This document shows positions 24,232 through 32,561 of a stretch of DNA of 64,000 nt, one piece after another. This stretch comes from Lysobacter sp. KIS68-7. Lineage in GTDB: Bacteria > Pseudomonadota > Gammaproteobacteria > Xanthomonadales > Xanthomonadaceae. The stretch is from assembly GCF_021284745.1 (NCBI RefSeq), contig NZ_CP089925.1, positions 3,161,001-3,225,000 of the forward strand. The letters run 5' to 3'. Below the pieces are notes generated by a model that worked only from the letters and a program-made list of their open reading frames with translations, was not told the DNA's origin and made no database searches. A program made the position numbers and the translations under genes. The first letter of the stretch is position 1, and each line of letters begins with the position of its first letter.

Positions 24232-24999
24232 ATGTCCGACTCTTCGCCTGTCACCTTTCCTGCGCAACGGCTCGACATCATCGCCGACGTACAGGCGGAT
24301 CATTTCTGGCACGCGCCGCGGCACGCCTTGTTGTTGGACCTGGTGTGCCATGCGGGCCTGGCCGACGGCGCGTCCATCGTCGACATCGGTTGCGGGACCG
24401 GTGCGTTCGTATCGGCCCTCGTCGCGCGCGGGTTCGATGCGCGCGGCATCGATCCCTTCGCGGGCGCGCGTGGGCTGGACCCGCGACGCATCGCCACCGG
24501 GCAGGCCGAAGCCTTGCCGTGCGCCGACGGGAGCATGGCCGCCGCCTGCGCCTTCGACGTGCTCGAGCACGTGGACGATGCGCGCGCGCTGGCCGAGATG
24601 CATCGAATCCTGGTCCCGGGCGGACGGCTCTTCGTCAGCGTGCCGGCGCATGCATGGCTGTGGAGCGCGCGCGACGAACGCGCCGGGCATCGGCGCCGCT
24701 ACACGCGCGCCATGCTGCGCAAGCGTGTCGAGGCGGCCGGGTTTTCGGTCGAACGCCTGTTCGGCTACCAGTGGCTGTTGTTGCCGATGCTGGCCGCGGC
24801 GCGCTGGTGGGCCAACGCGCGCGGCATCGTCGACACCGATGGCGAAGACAGGCCTGGCCGCCTGGCCAACGGCTTGTTGCGCGCACTGAATCGTTTCGAG
24901 GTGCGTGCGGGCCGTCTCGTGCGGCCTCCGACGGGATCGAGCCTGGTCCTGGTCGCGCGGCGCACGGCCATGCCACCTGCCAGCGAAGGGGCGCGCTGA
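24232..24999 (+). CDS. SAM-dependent methyltransferase (255 aa)
   Basis: Class I methyltransferase of the Methyltransf_11 type. SAM motif I is V-D-I-G-C-G-T-G, and the D-V-L-E-H-V-D-D motif and V-P-G-G-R-L-F-V-S-V-P follow. The H-R-R-R-Y-T motif downstream is typical of enzymes near glycan loci. The ATG at 24232 is used; a GTG at 24193 in frame would add 13 residues, and neither has a strong ribosome site. First gene of a five-gene plus-strand set. Substrate unknown, perhaps a sugar or polyprenyl-linked precursor. Confidence 0.85.
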   Translation: MSDSSPVTFPAQRLDIIADVQADHFWHAPRHALLLDLVCHAGLADGASIVDIGCGTGAFVSALVARGFDARGIDPFAGARGLDPRRIATGQAEALPCADGSMAAACAFDVLEHVDDARALAEMHRILVPGGRLFVSVPAHAWLWSARDERAGHRRRYTRAMLRKRVEAAGFSVERLFGYQWLLLPMLAAARWWANARGIVDTDGEDRPGRLANGLLRALNRFEVRAGRLVRPPTGSSLVLVARRTAMPPASEGAR

Positions 25000-25001
25000 C
25001 G

Positions 25002-25838
25002 ATGGACCTCCTGTTGTTCTCGCATGATCGCGATTACGCGGCCGCGGCGCTCGCGGGCGGCGTGGCCGGCGTCGTGGTCGATTGGGAGTGGCGCGGCAAG
25101 ACCGAACGCCAGAGCGGACACGACACGCAGATCAACCGCGGCACGCCGGAGGATCTCGTGGCGATGCGCGCGATCGCCGGCGAGCGCGTGGTCTGCAGGA
25201 TCAACAACAGCGAACATCGCGATGCCGAATGCCTGTCGGCGATCTCGCATGGCGCCTCCGAGATCTGGCTGCCGATGGTGCGCAGCGTCGCCGAAGTGGA
25301 GCAGTGCCTGCGTTGCATCGACGGCCAGGCCCGTCTTGGCCTCATGGTCGAAACGCGCGAGGCCATGCGCCTGGGCCGCGAATTCGCGACGCTGCCCCTG
25401 TCGCGCCTGTATGTCGGCCTGCACGACTATCGCATCGACACCGGCAACGCGAACATGTTCGCGCCGATCGTCGACGGCACGCTGGATCGCTTCCGCGAAG
25501 ACTATCCGGGCGCCATCGGCGTCGCGGGAATCACGCGACCCGAGCGCGGCCACCCCATTCCGCAGCGCCTGCTGCTGGCGGCGATGGTGCGCCTTCGCTG
25601 CGACTTCGGCATCGCAAGGCGTGCCTTCCGTGCCGACGTGGCGCCGGAGCGCATCGACGAGGCCGTGGCCGACATCGGCGCGGAAGTCGCCGCGCTGCAC
25701 GCGCGCCTGCCGATGCTGGTGGAGGACGACCATCGCGTGCTGCGCAACGTGATCCTCGCGATGGAACCCGCGCAGCCGCGCGCGGCGCGGCACGCGGAGC
25801 CTGGTTTCGTCGAGCACGACCTCGCATGCGTGCCCTGA
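25002..25838 (+). CDS. HpcH/HpaI aldolase/citrate-lyase family protein (278 aa)
   Basis: TIM-barrel lyase of the HpcH/HpaI-CitE superfamily, which cleave or form C-C bonds of 2-oxo acids or CoA esters with a divalent metal. Visible are V-V-V-D-W-E-W near the N-terminus (an acidic residue in the DxE position), V-C-R-I-N-N with the substrate-binding Arg, I-W-L-P-M-V, and M-V-E-T with a metal-ligand Glu. The start at 25002 follows the methyltransferase by 2 bases and the 3' end overlaps the epimerase by 13 bases. Such an enzyme in a glycan-type cluster is unusual; it could make a branched or ulosonic-type sugar precursor, but that is inference. Confidence 0.8.
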   Translation: MDLLLFSHDRDYAAAALAGGVAGVVVDWEWRGKTERQSGHDTQINRGTPEDLVAMRAIAGERVVCRINNSEHRDAECLSAISHGASEIWLPMVRSVAEVEQCLRCIDGQARLGLMVETREAMRLGREFATLPLSRLYVGLHDYRIDTGNANMFAPIVDGTLDRFREDYPGAIGVAGITRPERGHPIPQRLLLAAMVRLRCDFGIARRAFRADVAPERIDEAVADIGAEVAALHARLPMLVEDDHRVLRNVILAMEPAQPRAARHAEPGFVEHDLACVP

Positions 25839-26782
25839 TCCTCGGCGGCGGCGGAGCGATCGGGTCGGCGATCGCGCGCCATGCCGACGCGACCGGTCTT
25901 GAAGTGCATGTCGGCCTGCGCCGCGGCGCCTCGCGCGCGCGACTCGCCCTGCATCCGGCGATCCGATGCCACGACACCGACGTGCGCGATACCGCGTCCG
26001 TTGGGCACACGCTCGCCATGGTGCGCCCCGATTGGCTGGTGATGGCCGCGCTTCCCGCCGGCCATCCGGCGCAGGAGGCACAACGTCGCGCCTTCCTGCA
26101 CGACATGTGCGACGGCGTCTTGTCGGTGCTCCCGGCGGCGCGCATGCACGGGTTCGAGGGCACGCTGACCTGGATCGGCAGTGCGATGACCTACGGCGTG
26201 GGTGGTGCGCCGCGACACACGCAGGCGCCGCTGCGTCCGCAAACGTTCCGCGGTGCGGTGAAGGCGGCGGAGAGCCTGCTGGTCGCGCAACTCGCGTCGG
26301 AGGCCGGCATCGCCCTGCGCGAGGTCCGCGTGTTCACGGGTTACGGTCCGTACGAACAACGCGACCGCTTCGTCGCCAGCCTGCTGCGCGCGGCGCTCAC
26401 CGACGGCCGCGTGCGCCTCGCGCCGCAGCCTGCACGACGCGATTGGATCCACTACGACGACATTGCGCGCGCGTGCCTCGCCACGGCCGCGTTGCCGCCG
26501 CACGGGCCGGCGCGCATCTTCAACGCGTGCTCCGGCACGCTCGCCGATACACGGACGGTCGCGACGATGCTGGAAGACATCGTCGGTCGTTCGTTGATCG
26601 CCGACGCACCTTACGAGGTCGCGGACGCATACGGCGATGTCGAACCCGGCGTGCGCCCGGACCCGAGCGAAGGCCTGGACTGGTCGCCGCGGCACACGTT
26701 GGCCGAAGGCCTCGCGCATGCGTGGGAATGGGCCACGACGCGCGAAGGCCGCGACTACCTGCTCTCGGATGCGACCGCATGA
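25826..26782 (+). CDS. NAD-dependent epimerase/dehydratase family protein, atypical (318 aa)
   Basis: Extended SDR fold: the nucleotide-binding G-G-G-G-A-I-G lies at residues 7-13, with an I-G-S-A-M-T-Y-G strand where the catalytic Ser/Thr sits. The usual Y-x-x-x-K reads R-G-A-V-K, so the catalytic Tyr is replaced by Arg with a Phe just before it. R-V-F-T-G-Y-G-P and W-I-H-Y-D-D-I-A-R-A fit sugar-nucleotide enzymes of the family. It overlaps the aldolase gene by 13 bases and the GT2 gene by 4. It may be a non-canonical epimerase or have lost redox activity. Confidence 0.8.
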   Translation: MRALILGGGGAIGSAIARHADATGLEVHVGLRRGASRARLALHPAIRCHDTDVRDTASVGHTLAMVRPDWLVMAALPAGHPAQEAQRRAFLHDMCDGVLSVLPAARMHGFEGTLTWIGSAMTYGVGGAPRHTQAPLRPQTFRGAVKAAESLLVAQLASEAGIALREVRVFTGYGPYEQRDRFVASLLRAALTDGRVRLAPQPARRDWIHYDDIARACLATAALPPHGPARIFNACSGTLADTRTVATMLEDIVGRSLIADAPYEVADAYGDVEPGVRPDPSEGLDWSPRHTLAEGLAHAWEWATTREGRDYLLSDATA

Positions 26783-27483
26783 GCGCCGATGCAGCGATCC
26801 AGCTGAGCTGGGTCTTCCCGCTGTACCGGACCGCGATGCAACTGGAAGAATTGGTCGCGCGCGCTTCGGCCGTCTCCGCGCGGCTGGGCATCGCGCACGA
26901 AATCCTCCTCGTCGACGATGCCTGCCCCGAACGCAGCGGCGAGATCGCCGAGCGCCTGGCCGCCTCCGACCACCGCCTGCGCGTGCTGCGCCTGCCCCGC
27001 AATCGCGGCCAGGATGCTGCGCTGCGCGCCGGTCTCGCCTGCAGTCGTGGCGACTGGGTCGTGATCCTCGATGCCGACCTGCAGGACCCGCCGGAAGCCG
27101 TGGAAACATTGTGGCCGCGCCGCACACCCAGCCTGGGTGCGGTGTTCGCGCACCGCACCGGCGACTACAGCACGCCCGGGCGGAAGCGCACTTCGCGCCT
27201 GTATCGCGCCGCGATCGAACGCATCGGCGGCCTGCCGCGCGGCGCATGCCTGTACGTGCTGCTCTCGCGCGGACTGGTGGACCGCATCAACGCCGCGCGC
27301 GGATCGCGCACCACCTTGCTCGCCCTCATCGCCGCATCGCGCCTGCGCTGCACGAGCGTGGACATCGTCCGCTCGCCGCGGCTGGTCGGCGAATCCGCCT
27401 ACAGCAGCTTCGCGCGCAGCGCCAAGGCCGCGCGCTCGCTGTGGGAAATGTTCGCCGCCCGCCGCCTCAACCTTCCGCTCTGA
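26779..27483 (+). CDS. Glycosyltransferase family 2, polyprenyl-phosphate sugar synthase-like (234 aa)
   Basis: GT-A fold enzyme like dolichyl-phosphate mannose synthase. L-L-V-D-D-A-C (metal/nucleotide), N-R-G-Q-D-A-A-L-R-A-G and the hallmark I-L-D-A-D-L-Q-D-P-P-E are visible. There are no C-terminal membrane helices, as in the short DPM1 type, so it works at the cytoplasmic membrane face, transferring a sugar from a nucleotide donor to polyprenyl phosphate. It overlaps the epimerase gene (ATGA). Its product would suit the GT-C protein encoded divergently at the start of the cluster. Confidence 0.88.
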   Translation: MSADAAIQLSWVFPLYRTAMQLEELVARASAVSARLGIAHEILLVDDACPERSGEIAERLAASDHRLRVLRLPRNRGQDAALRAGLACSRGDWVVILDADLQDPPEAVETLWPRRTPSLGAVFAHRTGDYSTPGRKRTSRLYRAAIERIGGLPRGACLYVLLSRGLVDRINAARGSRTTLLALIAASRLRCTSVDIVRSPRLVGESAYSSFARSAKAARSLWEMFAARRLNLPL

Positions 27484-27496
27484 CACGACACCCACC

Positions 27497-28231
27497 ATGA
27501 ACGACATCCTGGTCCCCGCCGACACGCACGCCGACGAACGCGATTTCCAGATCGCCTACTTCGCCACCCGCCGCCCCATCCGCATGCTCGCGATGGACAC
27601 GCCCTACGTGCGGCGCCACCACGCGGAACTCACGCGCGCGGCGGGGCTGGTCGCCGGCGAATCGATCTGCGAATGGGGATCGGGCCTCGGCCGGTTCTCG
27701 CGACTGCTGTTGGCCGATGGGCTGAAGGTGGATGCGATCGAACTCTCGCCGCAGCAATCGGCGGAAGCGCGCGCAGCGCTCGCCGACGAGCGCGAGCTGA
27801 CCGTGCACTGCGGCGACATCGCCGAGGTGCTCGATGCGGGCACGCACAGGTTCGATGCGATCGTCGGTTACTTCATGCTCCACCACCTGCCGGAACTGGA
27901 GCGCTACTTCCGCAGCGCATATGCCGCGTTGCGCCCGGGTGGCCGCATGGTGTTCGTCGAGCCCAACCCTTACCACGCGCTGTTCGCCGTGCAGATCGCG
28001 CTCACGCCGGGCATGAAGTGGAAGGCCGAACGCGGCATCTGGCGACTCACGCCGGGCGGGCTGCGCCGCGCCGCTGAGCAGGCCGGGTTCGAAAGCGTGG
28101 AGATCGGCCGATACGGCTCGCTGCCGCGCGCGCCCTACAACTGGCTGGCGCGCGGCGGGCGCGAACGCACGCTCGAACCGCTGGTGCCGAACGTGGTGAA
28201 GCCATTCCAGACGATCGTGGTGCGTCGCTGA
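27497..28231 (+). CDS. SAM-dependent methyltransferase (244 aa)
   Basis: Class I methyltransferase: the motif I region reads I-C-E-W-G-S-G-L-G-R-F (a variant of DxGxGxG), motif II is V-D-A-I-E-L-S, then F-D-A-I-V-G-Y-F-M-L-H-H and L-R-P-G-G-R-M-V-F-V-E-P. It is a different subgroup from the methyltransferase that opens the cluster. It starts 13 bases after the GT2 gene and closes the cluster, ending 4 bases from the convergent LytTR regulator. It likely modifies a sugar or lipid head made by the cluster. Confidence 0.85.
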   Translation: MNDILVPADTHADERDFQIAYFATRRPIRMLAMDTPYVRRHHAELTRAAGLVAGESICEWGSGLGRFSRLLLADGLKVDAIELSPQQSAEARAALADERELTVHCGDIAEVLDAGTHRFDAIVGYFMLHHLPELERYFRSAYAALRPGGRMVFVEPNPYHALFAVQIALTPGMKWKAERGIWRLTPGGLRRAAEQAGFESVEIGRYGSLPRAPYNWLARGGRERTLEPLVPNVVKPFQTIVVRR

Positions 28232-28235
28232 AAAT

Positions 28236-28997
28236 TCACCCCGGCCGGAAGTGGTGCAGGTATCGGCGGCTCACCGGCAGCACGTCGGTGCGCGAGCGCA
28301 GGTGTAGGCGCGCCGTTTCGTTCTCTCCCCGCACCACGTGGCTCACCGCGCGCAGGTTCACCACCACCGCGCGATGGACCTGCACGAATTGTGTGGGATC
28401 CAGTTGTACGAGCAGATCCTTCAGGGGCGTGCGCACCAGCGCCTCGCCGCCACGGCCCCCTTCCCCGCGCCATGCCACGCGCGTGTACTTCTCGTCCGAC
28501 CGCAGGTAGTCGATGTCTTCAACCGCGATCAGGCGCACATCGTTGCCCACCGACGCACGCAGCCAGCGCAGGTGCTGGCGCGCGAGGTGCTGCAGCAGCG
28601 GGGCGAGGTCCGCCATCGGCGTGTCCGCGCGCAATCGCGCTTGTACGCGCGCCACGGTGTCGGCCAGGCGCGCGGGCTCCACGGGTTTGACGAGGTAGTC
28701 GATCGCGCCCTGTTCGAAGGCCTGCACTGCATAGCGGTCGTAGGCGGTGACGAAGACCACCTGCGCGCGACGACCGATCGCGCGCGCGGCGTCGATGCCG
28801 TCGAGGCCGGGCATGTGCACGTCGAGGAAGCAAACATCCGGTTGCAAGGCTTCGAATCGATCCACCGCTTCGCGACCGTTGCGGGCCTGCGCGACGATGT
28901 CGAGCTCGGGCCAGGCTTCGTTCAACTGCCGCGCGAGGGCGCGACGCAACAGCGGCTCGTCGTCCGCGATCAGCGCCGTCGGTGCATTCGCGCTCAT
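28236..28997 (-). CDS. LytTR-family response regulator (253 aa)
   Basis: The receiver domain has phosphoacceptor D59 (F-L-D-V-H-M-P-G), T84 and K104 (V-K-P). It is joined to a C-terminal LytTR DNA-binding domain (about 145-250: R-S-D-E-K-Y-T-R-V, F-V-Q-V-H-R-A-V-V-V-N). LytTR proteins bind direct repeats upstream of targets such as secreted or cell-surface functions. The start at 28997 overlaps the stop of the sensor kinase gene (ATGA), and the two form a two-component system. Confidence 0.95.
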   Translation of the reverse strand: MSANAPTALIADDEPLLRRALARQLNEAWPELDIVAQARNGREAVDRFEALQPDVCFLDVHMPGLDGIDAARAIGRRAQVVFVTAYDRYAVQAFEQGAIDYLVKPVEPARLADTVARVQARLRADTPMADLAPLLQHLARQHLRWLRASVGNDVRLIAVEDIDYLRSDEKYTRVAWRGEGGRGGEALVRTPLKDLLVQLDPTQFVQVHRAVVVNLRAVSHVVRGENETARLHLRSRTDVLPVSRRYLHHFRPG

Positions 28998-30067
28998 GTC
29001 GCCGCCGTCTGCACGGGAAGCACCAGCTCGGCGCTCGTCCCATGCGGATGCACGGCCACCAGGGCCACGCGCGCCGCATCGCCGAATGCGAGTTGCAGGC
29101 GTTCTCGCAGGTTCGACAAGCCGGTGCCTTCGAGCGTGGAGCCCGACAAGCCCACGCCGGTGTCGACCACTGCGACGCGGCATTCGTTGCCGCGCAAGGT
29201 GGCGCGCACGTCAATGCGCCCGCCCTCCTCCGCAGGATCGATGCCGTGGCGCACAGCGTTCTCCACCAGCGTCAGCACGCTGGTCGGCGGGCAAGCCGCC
29301 TGCAGCGCACCGGGCTCGGCATCCACGGACCACTCGAGGCGATCCGGCATGCGCATGTGCATGACATCGAGGTAGGCGCGCACCAGGTCCAGCTCCTGCG
29401 CCACGGTGCCGCCGGGTTCGTGCAGGCGTGGCACGGCGGCGCGCAAGTACGCGATCAGGCTGCCGAGCACGCTGGAGGCCTGCGGCGATCCCGCATCGAC
29501 CAGCTCGCGCACGTTCGCGAGCGTGTTGAACAGGAAATGCGGCTCCACCTGCGCCTGCAACAAACGCAGGCGCGCATCGAGTGCGTTGCGCTCGTACTGG
29601 CTGCGCTCCAGCTCGAAGGCCAGCGCCTGGCTGCGCGCCTGCCCGCTGATGTGACGATACAGCGCGGACATCGCGACCCAGGGCCCGACCAGCAATCCGA
29701 CGAAGGCGATGAAGCTGAAGCCTTCCATGCGCGACTTGACCGACCACCAGTGCACGTCGTGCGGCGTGGTGAACGCATACGACAGGGCCGCGGCGATCGG
29801 CATCACCGCCGCGACACTGGCGACCTGCAAGGCCCAACGCGGAAACCAATCCGGCAGGCGGCGCGGCCAGCGTTCGAACAGTCCGAAGAAGAACAACGCG
29901 GCCAACCCCACCAACACCAGGCGCAACAGCAACAACCAATACGACGCCGTCCAGTTCGCCGACATGGGCAGGCTGGCGACGAAGGCGGTGATGCCGACCA
30001 CGCGCAGCCGACGCCAACCGAACCAGGGTCCGGGGACCGGTGCAGGCGAAGGGCGGCCGTCGACCAT
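28994..30067 (-). CDS. LytS-type sensor histidine kinase (357 aa)
   Basis: Four membrane segments (about 20-150) are followed by a His_kinase (PF06580) domain with the conserved Q-V-E-P-H-F-L-F-N-T-L motif, whose His is phosphorylated, and an ATPase domain with L-V-E-N-A-V-R-H-G and V-D-T-G-V-G-L-S, then G-T-G-L-S-N-L. The start at 30067 (M-V-D-G-R-P) is chosen over 30118 because the extra 17 residues look unlike family starts; neither has a strong ribosome site. Signal unknown. Confidence 0.9.
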   Translation of the reverse strand: MVDGRPSPAPVPGPWFGWRRLRVVGITAFVASLPMSANWTASYWLLLLRLVLVGLAALFFFGLFERWPRRLPDWFPRWALQVASVAAVMPIAAALSYAFTTPHDVHWWSVKSRMEGFSFIAFVGLLVGPWVAMSALYRHISGQARSQALAFELERSQYERNALDARLRLLQAQVEPHFLFNTLANVRELVDAGSPQASSVLGSLIAYLRAAVPRLHEPGGTVAQELDLVRAYLDVMHMRMPDRLEWSVDAEPGALQAACPPTSVLTLVENAVRHGIDPAEEGGRIDVRATLRGNECRVAVVDTGVGLSGSTLEGTGLSNLRERLQLAFGDAARVALVAVHPHGTSAELVLPVQTAAT

Positions 30068-30214
30068 GGCGCGACGATAGCAGCCCGCCCGGCAAGCATC
30101 GTCGGCGCGGACCGTCACTCATGCCCGTCGGACCGTCGTTCGTCGCAAACCGTCTGGACGCCCCATCCGCGCGCTTCCAGAGTCCCTCCGCATCGGACGG
30201 AACAGGAGCTCGAC

Positions 30215-30916
30215 ATGGTGCGCTGGGTGCACATCGCTGCCGGACTGGTCGCCATCGTGGCGGGCTTCACTGCGTTGTTCGCGAAGACGGGATCGCCACT
30301 GCACTTGCGTGCGGGCGATGTGTTCGTCTTCGCGATGGTCACGCTCACGGGCACCGCTTTGTACGCCGCTTCGTTCATCCATCCCAATCGCGGCAACGTG
30401 GTCGCGGCGCTGGTGACGCTCTACCTGGTGACGAGCGGCTTCCTGACCGTGAAGCGCGATGTGGCCGCTGCGCGCGGTTGGTATGTCGCACTGATGATCC
30501 TGGGTGCGTTGGCCACGGCGCGTGCTGCGTGGCTCGGCATGGTCGCGGTCCGCGAAGGCGGCGTCGACCACTTCCCCGCGGGCGTGTTCTTCGCCTTCGG
30601 CTTCGTCAGCCTGTCGGGGACCTTGCTCGACTGGCGATTGCTGGTCGTGCGCCGCATCGAAGGTGCACAGCGTCTCGTGCGACATCTCTGGCGCATGTGC
30701 ACGGGGATGTGGATCGCGACGGCGTCGCTGTTCCTCGGGCAGGCGAAGTTCTTTCCGGATGCGATGCGTGGTTCGGGCGTGCTGAACGTGCCTGTGCTCG
30801 TCGTTGCGGGCGTGGGCTTGTTCGAGTTGGTGCGCGTGCTGCGTCGCAAGCGGAAGGCGCGCTTGTCAGCGCACCAAGCCGAGTCCTCGAAGCTGGGACT
30901 CCAGTTGCGCGACTGA
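30215..30916 (+). CDS. DUF2306-like membrane protein (233 aa)
   Basis: Seven hydrophobic segments; the opening V-R-W-V-H-I-A-A-G-L-V-A and H-L-R-A-G-D-V-F-V match uncharacterised DUF2306-like proteins, which have conserved His in early helices and may bind haem. AGGAGC lies 6 bases before the ATG. The gene is divergent from the LytS-type kinase, separated by 147 bases, and its last 51 bases overlap the convergent gene on the minus strand. Function unknown. Confidence 0.8.
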   Translation: MVRWVHIAAGLVAIVAGFTALFAKTGSPLHLRAGDVFVFAMVTLTGTALYAASFIHPNRGNVVAALVTLYLVTSGFLTVKRDVAAARGWYVALMILGALATARAAWLGMVAVREGGVDHFPAGVFFAFGFVSLSGTLLDWRLLVVRRIEGAQRLVRHLWRMCTGMWIATASLFLGQAKFFPDAMRGSGVLNVPVLVVAGVGLFELVRVLRRKRKARLSAHQAESSKLGLQLRD

Positions 30917-31381
30917 ATCCCACGGCAGGATCTCCGAGTTCTTCCGCTCGTCCGGCGGATTCGACGGCAATGCGTCGGACCAACCACCGCAACCCACGAG
31001 TGGCAACAGCGGACGCTTGTGCAACCACGCCAGGCACACTTCGGAGATCGTGCCCGCGCGCCCACCGATGACGATGCACGCATCGCCTGCAAGCGCCATC
31101 AGCAGGTTGCGCGCATCGCCCATGCCACAGGGAATCACGACGGTGGCGGGCCAATCCGCCGCCGGCATCGCGTCGGGCGGAATGATGCTGACCACCTCGC
31201 CGCCCGCCTGGAGGGCGCGCTCGGCCGCCACGCGCGTCGCGGGACTGCCGCAACCACTGACCACCGTGATCCGCAGTCGTGCCATCAATGCGCCCGCTTC
31301 GCCTGCAAGGGCATACGCGGGCGAGCCCGGTTCTGCACTGCCGAGGACACAGACCTGGGGGCGACGATGCGGTGCGGACAT
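30866..31381 (-). CDS. LOG/TIGR00725-type Rossmann-fold protein (171 aa)
   Basis: Members have a Rossmann-like fold related to lysine-decarboxylase-like (LOG) and molybdenum-cofactor carrier proteins. V-C-V-L-G-S-A-E-P-G at the start and I-V-I-G-G-R-A-G-T-I-S-E-V (the G-G-x-G-T-x-x-E motif) are visible. The C-terminus is encoded within the 3' end of the convergent DUF2306-like gene (51-base overlap). The specific substrate is not clear. Confidence 0.85.
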   Translation of the reverse strand: MSAPHRRPQVCVLGSAEPGSPAYALAGEAGALMARLRITVVSGCGSPATRVAAERALQAGGEVVSIIPPDAMPAADWPATVVIPCGMGDARNLLMALAGDACIVIGGRAGTISEVCLAWLHKRPLLPLVGCGGWSDALPSNPPDERKNSEILPWDSVAQLESQLRGLGLVR

Positions 31382-31416
31382 GGCGCGATGTGTCCTTCGA
31401 GGGGGCCCTCAATGCA

Positions 31417-31833
31417 TCACATCGACGCCATCTTGTCGAACTTCGGCAAGGCGGGATCCAGGTGATCCCAGGCATGGCCGCGCACCGCGTACGTGACCAT
31501 CTGCGGTGTGTAGCGGCCCGGATCGTCCAGGCTCGCGGCGTGCACCGTGAAGATGTCCGGCATCGCCGCGAAGGTCATGTACACCGGGGAGCCGCAAGCG
31601 GGACAGAAGGCGCGCGTCTTGGTGTTGCCGCTGTCGGCGACGATGTCCCAATGCGTCGCCTCGCCTTCCAGCGTCACGCCCGCTGCGCGCGAAAAGCTCA
31701 GGTAGGACCCGTGCCCGGTGCCGCTCTTGCGTTGGCAATCGCGGCACTGGCAATCGTTCATGAGCAGCGGTTCGCCGGCGATCGCATAGCGGATCGCACC
31801 GCAGGCGCATCCGCCGGTGTACGCCTCGCTCAT
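31417..31833 (-). CDS. GFA-family zinc protein (138 aa)
   Basis: The GFA (glutathione-dependent formaldehyde-activating, CENP-V/GFA) fold is shown by zinc-binding cysteines: G-G-C-A-C-G-A-I-R-Y, then C-Q-C-R-D-C-Q-R, and C-P-A-C-G-S-P-V-Y. The length is normal for the family. Recent work places many GFA proteins outside formaldehyde metabolism, so the name should be read as a fold label. It overlaps the beta-propeller gene by 4 bases (ATGA). Confidence 0.9.
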   Translation of the reverse strand: MSEAYTGGCACGAIRYAIAGEPLLMNDCQCRDCQRKSGTGHGSYLSFSRAAGVTLEGEATHWDIVADSGNTKTRAFCPACGSPVYMTFAAMPDIFTVHAASLDDPGRYTPQMVTYAVRGHAWDHLDPALPKFDKMASM

Positions 31834-32516
31834 GCCTTCGCTCCCACGCGCGCGGGACGTCGCACGGCGCGCACCTTGCCCGTCTTCCCGCCACCGCAAT
31901 AGAACAGATCGCCGCCATCGGATTCGAGCCCGCTGACGTTGATGCCCTGCGGCAGTTCGATGCGTTCGAGCACGCGGCCGTTGTCCGGATCGACGTGGCG
32001 CAACTCGCTGTCGTCGCCTTCCCAGGTGCCGTGCCACAACTCGCCGTCGACCCAGGTCACGCCGGTGACGAAGCGGTTGGACTCGATGGTGCGCAGGATG
32101 GCGCCCGTCGCCGGATCGATCTGATGGATCTTGCGATCGCGATAGGCGCCGACCCACAGGCTGCCCTCGGCCCAGGCCATGCCCGAATCGCCGCCTTGCG
32201 CCGGCGCGGGAATCGAAGCGAGGACGCGCCCGCTGACTGGATCGATCTTGTCGATGCGCGCTTCGGCGATCTGGTACAGGTGCTTGCCGTCGAAGGCCGT
32301 GCCGGCGTCCGCGGCATGCGCGAGCGTCTGCACGACCTCGCCGCTGGTCGGATCGAACGCAATCACGTTCGCGCCCGTGGCCGCCCAGACGCGCGTGCCG
32401 TCGTAGGTGACGCCGGCGACGTTCGGCGTGTCGCCGAAGGGGCCGTACTCGCGGACGATCTCCGCGGCGCGCGCCGGGGCCTGCGGCGCTTCTTTCGTTT
32501 GGACCGAGTTGTTCAT
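31830..32516 (-). CDS. Beta-propeller (SMP-30/Vgb-like repeat) protein (228 aa)
   Basis: Regular ~40-residue repeats of the form W-x-G-x-x-x-x-x-x-x-I-D-P-x-T-G-x-V are seen throughout (D-P-T-S-G-E-V, D-P-V-S-G-R-V, D-P-A-T-G-A-I, D-P-D-N-G-R-V). That is a beta-propeller blade pattern seen in glutamine cyclotransferase and virginiamycin-B-lyase-like proteins. No signal peptide is seen, so it is likely cytoplasmic. GGAG lies 8 bases before the ATG. Its partner GFA gene overlaps; the upstream TPR/winged-helix regulator may control both. Confidence 0.78.
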   Translation of the reverse strand: MNNSVQTKEAPQAPARAAEIVREYGPFGDTPNVAGVTYDGTRVWAATGANVIAFDPTSGEVVQTLAHAADAGTAFDGKHLYQIAEARIDKIDPVSGRVLASIPAPAQGGDSGMAWAEGSLWVGAYRDRKIHQIDPATGAILRTIESNRFVTGVTWVDGELWHGTWEGDDSELRHVDPDNGRVLERIELPQGINVSGLESDGGDLFYCGGGKTGKVRAVRRPARVGAKA

Positions 32517-32561
32517 CGTGTGTCTCCATTGGGCGCGCGTGGCGGCGCCGTGGGAACGAAT

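Noticed and set aside
22584-25001. N-terminal extension of the aldolase-like gene on the plus strand
   Set aside because: It runs antisense through the GT-C gene and out of frame through the methyltransferase; the true start is the ATG at 25002.
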